A stretch of DNA of 64,000 bases from Aliidiomarina shirensis. GTDB lineage: Bacteria; Pseudomonadota; Gammaproteobacteria; Enterobacterales; Alteromonadaceae. Position numbers and translations under genes: made by a program. Of this stretch, positions 50,801-59,819 are shown in pieces (position 1 is the stretch's first letter; the number at the start of each line of letters is the position of its first letter). Location of the stretch: assembly GCF_003987345.1 (NCBI RefSeq), contig NZ_PIPP01000003.1, forward strand, positions 1-64,000, in the 5' to 3' direction. A model generated the notes under the pieces. That model did not search any database. It was given only the letters and a program-made list of their open reading frames with translations, and was not told the DNA's origin.

Positions 50801-51100
50801 ATGATAAAAGTATCGGTTATCCTCGCAGGCATTGCCGTTGCCGGCTTAATGTCGTGGCAAGTTACCGCAAATCGCCCCGCGAACGATTGCACAATCAAAG
50901 TATCAATACCCGGCGAGCGCCAAGTATTGCAACGCATTGATTGCGCCGCGAGCCTCAATTGGGTTGAGTGGGTTTCAGGTAAAAGCCGTTCACCGCAGTT
51001 TCATTTTCTTGATTTGCTTGAACTCGTGTTCGGTAAAAAAGGCAACCAGCCGAACTCTTTCGGTGCAAACCATCAGCCAGCCAACTCGTTTTTCCGCTAG
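50801..51100 (+). CDS. Small exported protein of unknown function
   Basis: 99 residues, with a signal peptide (about 1-22), then a short mature part with two cysteines (C30 and C48) that could form a disulfide, and a Gln/Asn-rich tail (GNQPNSFGANHQPANSFFR). ATG at 50801 follows AGGAATGAGT; an ATG at 50795 is too close to the ribosome site. I do not recognise a family. It precedes the DUF2970 gene by 41 bases in the same direction. Confidence 0.6.
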   Translation: MIKVSVILAGIAVAGLMSWQVTANRPANDCTIKVSIPGERQVLQRIDCAASLNWVEWVSGKSRSPQFHFLDLLELVFGKKGNQPNSFGANHQPANSFFR

Positions 51101-51141
51101 AGCCTGTTAGTTTTTGAAAGGCTCACACTAAAGGAATCATC

Positions 51142-51387
51142 ATGCACAGCGAAAATTCGCCAGCAAACAATGAAAACCATGCTGAATCGCACGAAAAACC
51201 AGGGCTTTGGGCTGTGGTAATGAGCGTTTTAGCCGCTATGTTTGGTGTGCAAACGGAAGCAAACCGCCGCCGTGATTTCTCAAGCGGCAACCCGATGGCC
51301 TACATTGTTATCTTCGTAATTTTCTTAGCATTATTTGTACTAACCATTGCAGGTATCGTTACCTTGGTGATCTCACTTTCGAGTTAG
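51142..51387 (+). CDS. DUF2970 small membrane protein
   Basis: 81 residues. The pattern LWAVVMSVLAAMFGVQTEANRRRDFSSG, then a hydrophobic helix (about 52-78) is the DUF2970 signature. Function unknown; the N-terminus is polar and probably cytoplasmic. ATG at 51142 follows AAAGGAATC. Confidence 0.8.
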   Translation: MHSENSPANNENHAESHEKPGLWAVVMSVLAAMFGVQTEANRRRDFSSGNPMAYIVIFVIFLALFVLTIAGIVTLVISLSS

Positions 51388-51423
51388 TACCGATAATGAA
51401 AGCTAGCCCTAAAACGCTACAAC

Positions 51424-51459
51424 AAAAACGCCCCGACGTGTGAACATCGGGGCGTTTTT
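51424..51459. terminator. Bidirectional terminator, DUF2970 / prlC
   Basis: AAAAACGCCCCGA (51424-51436) pairs with TCGGGGCGTTTTT (51447-51459), a 13-bp stem with a 10-nt loop usable in both directions. Confidence 0.9.
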
Positions 51460-51482
51460 CATGTTAAAACCTAGCGCAAGAT

Positions 51483-53522
51483 TTACGCGGCGATACCAGA
51501 ATGACGTAATAACGGCGCAATATCGGGTTCACGCCCACGGAAGGCTTTAAACAGATCCATGGCATCTTTGCTGCCACCCATTTCCAGAATATTCTCCAAA
51601 AACGCACGGCCGGTATCGGCGTTGAAAATGCCTTCTTCTTCAAAGCGCGAAAAGGCATCGGCCGAGAGCACTTCCGCCCATTTGTAGCTGTAATAACCGG
51701 CCGCATAGCCACCTGCAAATATATGCCCAAAGCTATGTTGGAAACGATTGTAAGCCGGTGGTTTAACTACCGAAACCTGATCCCGAACGTCATCTAAGAT
51801 GCCTTGAATATCCACATCAGCGCCAGCTTGGTGAATTTGCATATCAAATAATGAAAACTCGAGCTGACGCACCATTTGCATGGCCGCTTGGAAATTCCGC
51901 GCCGCTAGCATGCGTTCTAGCAGATCTTGAGGCAATGGCTCGCCCGTTTCGTAATGGCCAGAAATAAACGCTAACGCTTCAGGTTCCCAGCACCAGTTCT
52001 CGAGGAACTGACTCGGTAACTCTACCGCATCCCACGCTACGCCATTGATACCGGAAACGCCCGCCACATCCATCTTAGTGAGCATGTGGTGCAAGCCGTG
52101 GCCGAACTCATGGAACAAGGTAATCACTTCATCGTGCGTAAACAGCGCCGGCTTATCGCCCACTGGCTTGTTGAAGTTGCAAGTTAGATACGCCACTGGC
52201 AACTGCAGTTGGCCATCAGGTAAACGGCGGCGCACGGCACAATCAGCCATCCAAGCACCACCTCGTTTTTTAGCCCGCGCATATAGATCAAGGTAAAAAC
52301 CGGCACGCAGTTCATCGCTGTTATCTCGGATCTCAAAATACTTAACTTGCGGGTGCCAGGTTTCTGCTTCCGCTTCCTGAATTTTAATACCGAACAAACG
52401 CTCAGCCACAGTAAACAGACCCTGCACCACCTTTTGCTCAGGGAAATAAGGCCGTAGCTGCTCATCAGAAATATTGTACGAATTCTGTTTTAGCTTCTCG
52501 GCGTAATATGGGATATCCCATGAATTTAAATCGCTCACACCGTATTCTTTGTTCGCAAAGGCCTTTATCTCAGCCATCTCTTCTTTCGCTTGCGGTAGCG
52601 AACGAGTAGCAAGATCGTGCAGGAAGTTCACTACCTGTTCGGCGTTATCAGCCATTTTCGTGGCTAACGACATATCGGCGAAGTTTTTAAAGCCAAGCAG
52701 CTCCGCCAACTCGTGCCGCAACGCTAAGATTTCTTGCATAATGGCGGTGTTATCAAATTTGCCCGCATCTGGGCCAAGCTCTGAAGCGCGGGTTACGTAT
52801 GCTTCATACATGGTTTCGCGAAGCTTTCCGCTATCGGCATACATCATTACCGGCAAATAGCTTGGGATATCCATCGTGAACACCCAACCTTCAAGGTCTT
52901 TTTCTTCCGCAGCTTCTTTTGCACCCGCTATGGCACTTTCTGGCAAACCCGAGAGTTCGTTCTCATCGGTTACGTGCGCATACCAATGGTTGGTAGCATC
53001 GAGCACTTGGTTGCTAAACTGCGAGCTAATTTGTGAAAGGCGGTTTTGAATTTCGCCGTAACGCTTCTTCGCCGCATCTTCGAGGCCAACACCCGAAAGC
53101 TTAAAGTCACGAATCGTTTCAGTTACTACACGTTGCTGCGCTTCACTTAACTGATCAAATTCTGGGCCCGCCGCCAAAGCTTGATAGGCTTGATACAGCC
53201 CTTCATGTTGACCAACCCAAGTAGAGTATTCCGAAAGCAATTCTAGGCAACCATCATGCGCTTCGCGCAGTGCTTCTTGGCTCATTACCGCGTTTAGGTG
53301 CGAAATGGGGCCCCAAATTTTAGTGAGCTTATCATCGGCATGCTCCAACGGTGCTACCAGCGTTTCCCACGTAGGCGCGGTTTGCCCCACTACGGCTTCA
53401 ATAGCCTGCCGACACTCGGCAATTCCGGCTTCAACGGCTGGTTGCACGTGCTCTGCTTTAATTTTCGAAAAAGGTGGGTGGGTGAAATCACCAAGCAGAG
53501 GGTTCGTTGCATTCATTGTCAT
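51483..53522 (-). CDS. prlC: Oligopeptidase A (M3 family)
   Basis: Zinc metallopeptidase of the cytoplasm that degrades peptides, including cleaved signal peptides. 679 residues (E. coli 680). Zinc motif HEFGH in TLFHEFGHGLHHMLT with the downstream ligand Glu in GVAWDAVELPSQFLENW. Start M1 (53522) or M3 (53516). In E. coli heat-shock controlled; I saw no convincing sigma-32 box upstream here. Confidence 0.97.
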   Translation of the reverse strand: MTMNATNPLLGDFTHPPFSKIKAEHVQPAVEAGIAECRQAIEAVVGQTAPTWETLVAPLEHADDKLTKIWGPISHLNAVMSQEALREAHDGCLELLSEYSTWVGQHEGLYQAYQALAAGPEFDQLSEAQQRVVTETIRDFKLSGVGLEDAAKKRYGEIQNRLSQISSQFSNQVLDATNHWYAHVTDENELSGLPESAIAGAKEAAEEKDLEGWVFTMDIPSYLPVMMYADSGKLRETMYEAYVTRASELGPDAGKFDNTAIMQEILALRHELAELLGFKNFADMSLATKMADNAEQVVNFLHDLATRSLPQAKEEMAEIKAFANKEYGVSDLNSWDIPYYAEKLKQNSYNISDEQLRPYFPEQKVVQGLFTVAERLFGIKIQEAEAETWHPQVKYFEIRDNSDELRAGFYLDLYARAKKRGGAWMADCAVRRRLPDGQLQLPVAYLTCNFNKPVGDKPALFTHDEVITLFHEFGHGLHHMLTKMDVAGVSGINGVAWDAVELPSQFLENWCWEPEALAFISGHYETGEPLPQDLLERMLAARNFQAAMQMVRQLEFSLFDMQIHQAGADVDIQGILDDVRDQVSVVKPPAYNRFQHSFGHIFAGGYAAGYYSYKWAEVLSADAFSRFEEEGIFNADTGRAFLENILEMGGSKDAMDLFKAFRGREPDIAPLLRHSGIAA

Positions 53523-53744
53523 TGCTATTCTTTCCTTCTTTCATGTAAGGAATGGCTTCAAATTCTTTCGTAGGCGTTACTATATCTTAGTATTACCTTA
53601 TTAATGCGGCCACCAATGGCCAGTTTCAAGGCCAAGCGCCGGAATCAATCGGTCGGTTGGGGTTTATTCATACGCAAAAACCGATACAATCGATTGCCAA
53701 GAACTGTTTATGTCCTTTTGCCAATGGATAACCAACGGAAACTT

Positions 53745-56036
53745 ATGATGAAAACAACAAAAATAATGGCGCTTGCCGCCGGGGCTTCATTGCTACTAAG
53801 TGCATGCGCAACTAGCCCAGAACTGCCTTCTCCGCGCGGGCAAGCTAGCCCAATGCCAGCCGATACTACATTCACACTCGCTGATATATATGCCAGCGAT
53901 ATGTTCAGTGCAAAAGGTTTTCCAACCACCCGTTGGCTAGCCGATGGCTCTGGCTACACCACCTTAGAAAGTGCCGAAGATGGCGGCCGCGATATTGTGC
54001 GCTATCACCCAGAAACTGAAGAACGCACAGTGTTGGTGCACGCTGCACAACTGCAGCCTGAAGGCGCGGAAGAGCCATTACGCATTGCGAACTACGAATG
54101 GTCGGAAGATGGTAAGCAATTGCTTATCTTCACCAACACCAAGCGTTCATGGCGCACCCACACCTTGGGCGATTACTGGGTATTGAACTTGGAAAACGGG
54201 CGCTTAGTGCAGCTCGGCTCTGATTTCCCAGAATCTACCTTACAGTTTGCCAAATTTGATCCTGCCGGTAGCCGCGTTGCTTATGTAATGCAAAATAATA
54301 TTTACGTGCAAGAGTTAGCGTCGTTGGATATTACCCAAATTACCAGCGATGGCAGCAGCACTATTATTAACGGCACCTTTGATTGGGTGAACGAAGAAGA
54401 ATTCTCGTTACGCGATGGTTTCCGTTGGTCACCGGATGGCGAGCACATTGCTTACTGGCAGCTCGATACTAGCGGCGTGCCAATGTTCACCATGATCGAT
54501 AACGTGAGCGAGCTTTACCCTACCCTCACTGAATTCCCTTACCCGAAGGTAGGCGAAACTAACTCAGAATTGCGCGTAGGTACTATCTCTGCCAACGGTG
54601 GCGATACTACGTGGGTGCAATTGCCAGGCGATCCGCGGCAAAACTACATTGTGCGCATGGAATGGGCTGGCAACAGCGATGAGCTCATGGTTCAGCACAT
54701 GAACCGCGCGCAAAACAACATGCAGTTTTGGTTAGCCGATCGCGCTACCGGTGAAGCGGTTTCATTGATTACCGAGCAAAGCAATGCGTGGGTTGAGCAG
54801 GTAGATGATGTTCGCTTCTTCCGCGATGGCCAAAGTTTCTTATGGCAGAGCGAACGTTCTGGTTACCGCCATTTATATCGTTTCGACCGCGATGGCAATG
54901 GCCTCACGCCATTAACGGAAGGCGATTACGATATCGTGCAAATGCTAGAAATCGTAGCTGATGAACAAGGCAATGGTTATGCCTGGTTTATCGCTTCGCC
55001 AGAAAACCCGCTGCAACGCTATTTATTCCGCGTTGATTTAAGTGGTGAAACGCCAGCTGAGCGTATTACCCCGGAAGATTGGCCGGGCTATCATGGTTAC
55101 ACCGTATCGCGCGATGGCCGTTTTGCTCTGCACACAGTAACTCGCATGGGTGTTCCTACTGAAACGCGCATGGTGCGGTTGCCGGATCATAGCGTAATTA
55201 ACGAACTAGAAATGAACACCGAATTGAAAGAAGTATTGGCTGAGAAGCTTACCGCTGACGTGGAGTTCTTTCAGGTTGAAGCCCGCGATGGCCTAATGCT
55301 TGATGGTTACTTAAAGCGCCCAGCTGATTTTGACCCAAGCAAAAAATATCCGTTAATTATGCATATCTACGGCGAGCCATGGGGCCAAACAGTAGCCGAC
55401 CGCTGGTTGGGCCAAACCCACTTATGGCACGATTACATGACTCAGTTAGGCTATGTAGTAGTTTCTATTGATAATCGCGGTACACGTTCACCACGGGGCC
55501 AAGAATGGCGCCATTCGATATACATGCAACTTGGTATTATCACCGTGCGCGATCAAGCCGATGCACTTGATCAGATGCTTGAACGCTGGGATTGGATTGA
55601 TGGCAACCGTGTAGGCATGTGGGGCCACAGTGGTGGTGGTTCACAGACCTTGAATGCACTGTTCCGTTACCCTGAGAAGTTCCATGCGGGTGTGGCGTTA
55701 GCGCCGGTTCCAGATTTACGTTTGTACGATACTATTTATCAAGAACGTTATTCTGGCTTGTTACCTGATGCGGCGGACAGCTACGAAGAAACTTCGGCGG
55801 TTACCCATGCAGCAAACCTGCAAGGCAGCTTGTTGTTAGTTCACGGTACCGCCGATGATAACGTGCACTACCAAGGTAGTGAGCGCTTACAAGATGAACT
55901 TATCAAGCACAATAAACAGTTCCGTTTCATGGGCTACCCGAACCGTACTCACGGCATTCGTGAAGGTGAAGGTACCAGCCTGCATTTACGCACCATGATT
56001 ACTGAGTTCTTCTGGGAAGCGCTTCCCGTAGAGTAA
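53745..56036 (+). CDS. Dipeptidyl-peptidase IV-type S9 peptidase lipoprotein
   Basis: 763 residues from ATG 53745 (or 53748), just after GGAAA; a much longer frame reading from 53604 is rejected because it would bury the lipoprotein signal. Lipobox LSAC (about residue 24). An eight-bladed propeller domain (about 90-490, e.g. WSPDGEHIAYWQLD) is followed by the alpha/beta hydrolase: Ser629 in WGHSGGGSQ, Asp704 in HGTADDNVH, His736 in NRTHGI. Removes dipeptides, usually X-Pro, from peptide N-termini; together with PrlC it fits a protein-degrading, peptide-eating lifestyle. Confidence 0.9.
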   Translation: MMKTTKIMALAAGASLLLSACATSPELPSPRGQASPMPADTTFTLADIYASDMFSAKGFPTTRWLADGSGYTTLESAEDGGRDIVRYHPETEERTVLVHAAQLQPEGAEEPLRIANYEWSEDGKQLLIFTNTKRSWRTHTLGDYWVLNLENGRLVQLGSDFPESTLQFAKFDPAGSRVAYVMQNNIYVQELASLDITQITSDGSSTIINGTFDWVNEEEFSLRDGFRWSPDGEHIAYWQLDTSGVPMFTMIDNVSELYPTLTEFPYPKVGETNSELRVGTISANGGDTTWVQLPGDPRQNYIVRMEWAGNSDELMVQHMNRAQNNMQFWLADRATGEAVSLITEQSNAWVEQVDDVRFFRDGQSFLWQSERSGYRHLYRFDRDGNGLTPLTEGDYDIVQMLEIVADEQGNGYAWFIASPENPLQRYLFRVDLSGETPAERITPEDWPGYHGYTVSRDGRFALHTVTRMGVPTETRMVRLPDHSVINELEMNTELKEVLAEKLTADVEFFQVEARDGLMLDGYLKRPADFDPSKKYPLIMHIYGEPWGQTVADRWLGQTHLWHDYMTQLGYVVVSIDNRGTRSPRGQEWRHSIYMQLGIITVRDQADALDQMLERWDWIDGNRVGMWGHSGGGSQTLNALFRYPEKFHAGVALAPVPDLRLYDTIYQERYSGLLPDAADSYEETSAVTHAANLQGSLLLVHGTADDNVHYQGSERLQDELIKHNKQFRFMGYPNRTHGIREGEGTSLHLRTMITEFFWEALPVE

Positions 56037-56063
56037 ATACGGACACATCTAAATAGCTCTAAT

Positions 56064-56095
56064 ACAAAAGCCCGCTTTATGCGGGCTTTTTTCTT
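56064..56095. terminator. Terminator, DPP / TPR-GGDEF
   Basis: AAAAGCCCGC (56066-56075) pairs with GCGGGCTTTT (56081-56090) around TTTAT, followed by TT; usable by both converging genes. Confidence 0.9.
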
Positions 56096-56107
56096 AATGA
56101 ATTCAAA

Positions 56108-58207
56108 TTAATTCATGTTTTGTTTGCCGACATTCGGGCCAGTAATGAGCTCGTAATGGATTAAATCTTTTTCCATCGCCTCCGCCAAATCGTTATCTAA
56201 ATATCGGCTTACTTCTTCATATGGTGCTTTTAAGCCAGTAATACCATAAGCGCGGTTACGGCCATGAACTTTACCGATATATAACGCCATATCCGCTATC
56301 TGTAGGGTTTTCTCCCAACCGATATTACTTTCATCTACCCCGGCAAATGGCAAGCTGATAAAGCCGGCGGTAGCCGTTACTTGTATCTTTTTACCCTCAT
56401 GAACAACAGCTTTTGAGCCAATCACTGTAAGCACTTTCTCAGCATAATCACTGAGTTTCTCGGGGTTCATATTCTGTAGATAAATTAAGAACTCTTCACC
56501 GCCCCAACGAATTACCAAATCGCTAGATCTTACGATGCTAAGCAAGCGTGTGCTGAGCTCCTTCAACACTGTATCGCCAGCGGCATGCCCAAAATTATCA
56601 TTGATACGTTTGAAGTAATCGATGTCCAACAGAATCATTGCATCAGGATATTCTGCCAGATGTGCTCGGCGCTCGCCTTGCTCACGCTTTTGCATTTTTT
56701 CCTGCAATGCACGGCGATTAAACAATGCGGTGAGCGGATCGCGCTGAGAATGGAACTCAAGCTGTTTGTTCGCTACTTTTAGCTGTTTATTCGCTCGCCG
56801 CGCTGCTCGGTACATGATGCCCACTAATACCAAACCTAGAATAACCACAATAGCGAACAGCACCACTATTTGCTGTTGCAGTTGCTTATTCTCGATAACT
56901 CGTTCTTGCAAGGCATTACGCTGCTCTAAAAGCTCAATCTGCTGAAGTTGATCTTGCGCATCATAGCGACTTTGCAATTCACTGAGGCTAGCTTCCCGAT
57001 CGCTACGGAAAATATCGGCACGCAAATCGCGCTGGGCAATTAATGCTTCGCCTTGTTGCTCGAACATACCAGCTCGTGCATACGCTCGGGCGATGTAATC
57101 ATATAAATCCGCCTGTTCCAACGCTGAATATAGGGCAAGCAAGCGGTCACCGTTTTCGACTACTTGAGCAATACCCGATTCAATATTACCGAGAAATACA
57201 TCAATGTAACCTAAATTAAACCTAAGCAAATGCGCCATAGAATCATCGTCGGCACTTTCCACATCAATATAGTTGAGCGCTTCGGTAAGCATCTCTTTAG
57301 CTTCTTCATAACGTTCAAGTTCTATCAATGTGCTACCGATATTATTCATGCTAAGTAACACTGTATCTTCAAAACCAACGCGCGAAGCCCATTCAATTGC
57401 TTCCTCGTAGGTAGCCATCGAATCTTCATACAGTTCCATTTGTCCTTCGATAAAGCCCTGTAGTAGTAACAGATCGGGAACATCCTCCACCAACTCAATA
57501 CGCTTTGCTTCCTCTACATTCCGTTTTGCAAGAGCAAGGGCTTCATCAAAGTTACGCAAATCACTATGAATCCCAGTAATTTCACGGGTGAGTGATACCC
57601 GGCGAAGCTCTGTTCGTGGGTTATCACTACCTTGAATGGCATCCAAAGCTTGAATCGCCCGCTCCAGCGCTCGTTCGTATTGGCTGTTAGCACGAAAAAT
57701 ACCGACCATAATGCTATTAGCGTAATAAAGGATTCGTGGGTTTTGTGTATCTTCGAGTTCTTCTATGAGTTGTTCTGCAAGAATTAGCGAGCGGGCCACC
57801 TCACCGTTATACCAATTTAATGCCACCAGGTTCGCTTGTACTTCTGCGATAACATCAGGATAGGGATAGCGCTCGGTGAAGCTCTGCATATCTTCGATGA
57901 GCTCAATAGCGCCAGGAATATCGCCTCGTTCGGCCAATTCAAATGCTTTATAAGTACGGCCACGTACATAGGTAGATGGATACTGGTCTGGGTCAAGTGA
58001 ACCTAAAATATCATCAAGTTCCACGGCAGCCGCTTCGACATCATCAATACTGAGATAACTATCGAGGCGCTCTTCGAGTTCTGGATGGGTTATGCGCTCA
58101 ATATCTTGAGCCCAAGCAGCCTGAACTGCCACAAAGATTAAGAACAGAAACAGATTAACAACGAGTATCGCACGATAACCAAAGCCGCTTGTTTTTCTTT
58201 TGTTCAT
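56108..58207 (-). CDS. TPR-GGDEF membrane diguanylate cyclase (paralog A)
   Basis: 699 residues: signal peptide (cleavage near residue 34), a large periplasmic TPR-like helical region (about 45-400), a coiled coil (QLQQIELLEQRNALQERVI), one membrane helix (about 465-488), and a cytoplasmic GGDEF domain with GGEEF (569-573). The inhibitory RxxD (RSSD) sits five residues before it, so product inhibition is expected. A conserved tail of about 50 residues follows (KAPYEEVSRYLDNDLAEAM). Shares the same architecture and tail with the gene at 59820. Divergent from mscS. Confidence 0.9.
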   Translation of the reverse strand: MNKRKTSGFGYRAILVVNLFLFLIFVAVQAAWAQDIERITHPELEERLDSYLSIDDVEAAAVELDDILGSLDPDQYPSTYVRGRTYKAFELAERGDIPGAIELIEDMQSFTERYPYPDVIAEVQANLVALNWYNGEVARSLILAEQLIEELEDTQNPRILYYANSIMVGIFRANSQYERALERAIQALDAIQGSDNPRTELRRVSLTREITGIHSDLRNFDEALALAKRNVEEAKRIELVEDVPDLLLLQGFIEGQMELYEDSMATYEEAIEWASRVGFEDTVLLSMNNIGSTLIELERYEEAKEMLTEALNYIDVESADDDSMAHLLRFNLGYIDVFLGNIESGIAQVVENGDRLLALYSALEQADLYDYIARAYARAGMFEQQGEALIAQRDLRADIFRSDREASLSELQSRYDAQDQLQQIELLEQRNALQERVIENKQLQQQIVVLFAIVVILGLVLVGIMYRAARRANKQLKVANKQLEFHSQRDPLTALFNRRALQEKMQKREQGERRAHLAEYPDAMILLDIDYFKRINDNFGHAAGDTVLKELSTRLLSIVRSSDLVIRWGGEEFLIYLQNMNPEKLSDYAEKVLTVIGSKAVVHEGKKIQVTATAGFISLPFAGVDESNIGWEKTLQIADMALYIGKVHGRNRAYGITGLKAPYEEVSRYLDNDLAEAMEKDLIHYELITGPNVGKQNMN

Positions 58208-58456
58208 GAACCTACCATTCAGAAAATAGTGACGGCCCGATTAAGTGCAACACAACCGAAAGCGGGGAAGTTAGATATATAACGTATATTTAACATAAAA
58301 GATGATTAAATATCCAGTTAGTACATAAACTCTTTAATCGTAGTTAGCGGTAATATTGGCAATCTGAAGTTACACATGCCGCCGCTCGAATGGTGGCGTA
58401 ACACTAAAATTTAGGTCATTATTAACTAGATTTTAAGCCAACGGAGATTCGTCAGA

Positions 58457-59809
58457 ATGGAGTTAATTCTTGCACAAGCCCAAGTGATCTTTAGCGAGCA
58501 AACCATTTCTGAATGGGTGGTGCTTTTACTTTCGATATTAGCAGCGCTCATTTCGCGCCGAATTCTTCTGAATAAACTGGGTGAGCGCGGTAATCAAAGC
58601 CAAGGTTTACGGCTTTTCGCTATTCGTTCATTAGAACGCCTGCTGTGGCCAGTAACCATGCTCGTAGTGTTATGGCTGGGGCAACTAATTGTAAACACTT
58701 ACCAGCTTGAAACCTTGATGCTGGATTTAGCTTTACCACTAGTACTATCGTTTGCGGCGGTTCGCTTCTGTGTATATTTCTTACGTAAAAGTGTAAAAGG
58801 CGGCCCGTTCTTAAAAGCGTCCGAGAGCTTCATTGCCGCAACCATCTGGATAATCGTTGGCTTACACTTAACTGGGCTGTTACCGCAAGCTATGGCCGCG
58901 CTTGATTCCGTGGGCACTACTATTGGCTCCTTCCGCCTCTCACTATTATCCGGCTTGAAGTTAACGGTTCTAATTATGGTAGCCCTCACGATTGCCGGAT
59001 GGCTTTCGCACTTAGTTGAAGTGCGCCTTACCGAAAATAAAACTATAAATGCCAGCGCCCGCGTAGGGTTAATCAAGTTCGTAAAATTCGCAGCCATTAC
59101 CATTGCCTTATTAATTGTTCTAAGCTCTGTCGGCGTTGATTTATCAACCTTTGCTGTGTTTGGTGGCGCACTTGGTGTTGGTTTAGGTTTTGGCTTACAA
59201 CGAATTGCCGCCAACTTTATTAGCGGCTTTATCGTGATCATGGACCGCTCAGTAAAGCCCGGCGATGTCGTTACCATTGGTACCGAATTTGGCTGGGTGC
59301 AAGAACTGAAATCGCGCTACATTGTGCTGCGCAATCGTGCAGGCGTTGATACGTTGATTCCAAATGAAAACTTAATTACCTCGAACGTAATTAACTGGAG
59401 TTATGCGGATCGAAACGTACGGATGGCCGTGCAGGTCGATATTGAATATACCTGCGATCCTGAAAAGGCTATTGAAGTTATGTTGCCGTGCGCTTTTGCT
59501 TCCGATCGTGTATTAAAAGACCCAGCCCCCAATGTGTTCTTAAAAGAATTTGGCGATAGCGGTATAACCATGGAGCTACGCTTCTGGATAGCCGATCCGG
59601 AGAGCGGAGTGGAGCGTGTTAAATCGCCGATTCGCGTAGCCATTTGGAAAGCTTTCCAAGAACACGGTATTACTATTCCATTCCCGCAGCGCGATTTGCA
59701 CCTGAAGAGTATTGATATGGAAGCACTGCAACAACTACAAGATAAACTCGCGCGCGAGAATGCTGAAATTGAAAAAGCTGGCCCCGGAGCGGGGCCGAAA
59801 GAAAAATAA
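58457..59809 (+). CDS. MscS-family mechanosensitive channel
   Basis: 450 residues, larger than E. coli MscS (286), with about six predicted membrane helices: several in the N-terminal half and the conserved TM3 (FAVFGGALGVGLGFGLQRIAANFISGF) with the Gly/Ala packing pattern. Then the beta domain (SVKPGDVVTIG) and the cytoplasmic vestibule (DTLIPNENLITSNVINWSY). Charged tail ends AGPGAGPKEK. Releases solutes on hypoosmotic shock. Placed between two TPR-GGDEF genes; it ends 10 bases before the end of the second. ATG 58457 follows ACGGAGA. Confidence 0.92.
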   Translation: MELILAQAQVIFSEQTISEWVVLLLSILAALISRRILLNKLGERGNQSQGLRLFAIRSLERLLWPVTMLVVLWLGQLIVNTYQLETLMLDLALPLVLSFAAVRFCVYFLRKSVKGGPFLKASESFIAATIWIIVGLHLTGLLPQAMAALDSVGTTIGSFRLSLLSGLKLTVLIMVALTIAGWLSHLVEVRLTENKTINASARVGLIKFVKFAAITIALLIVLSSVGVDLSTFAVFGGALGVGLGFGLQRIAANFISGFIVIMDRSVKPGDVVTIGTEFGWVQELKSRYIVLRNRAGVDTLIPNENLITSNVINWSYADRNVRMAVQVDIEYTCDPEKAIEVMLPCAFASDRVLKDPAPNVFLKEFGDSGITMELRFWIADPESGVERVKSPIRVAIWKAFQEHGITIPFPQRDLHLKSIDMEALQQLQDKLARENAEIEKAGPGAGPKEK

Positions 59810-59819
59810 TCGAGTTCTG

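Noticed and set aside
53523-53610. Sigma-32 promoter for prlC
   Set aside because: A TTTGAA is present but no CCCCAT-type -10 box at the proper spacing.
53604-53744. Upstream start of the DPP-IV-type peptidase
   Set aside because: It would place 47 basic residues before a clear lipoprotein signal peptide.
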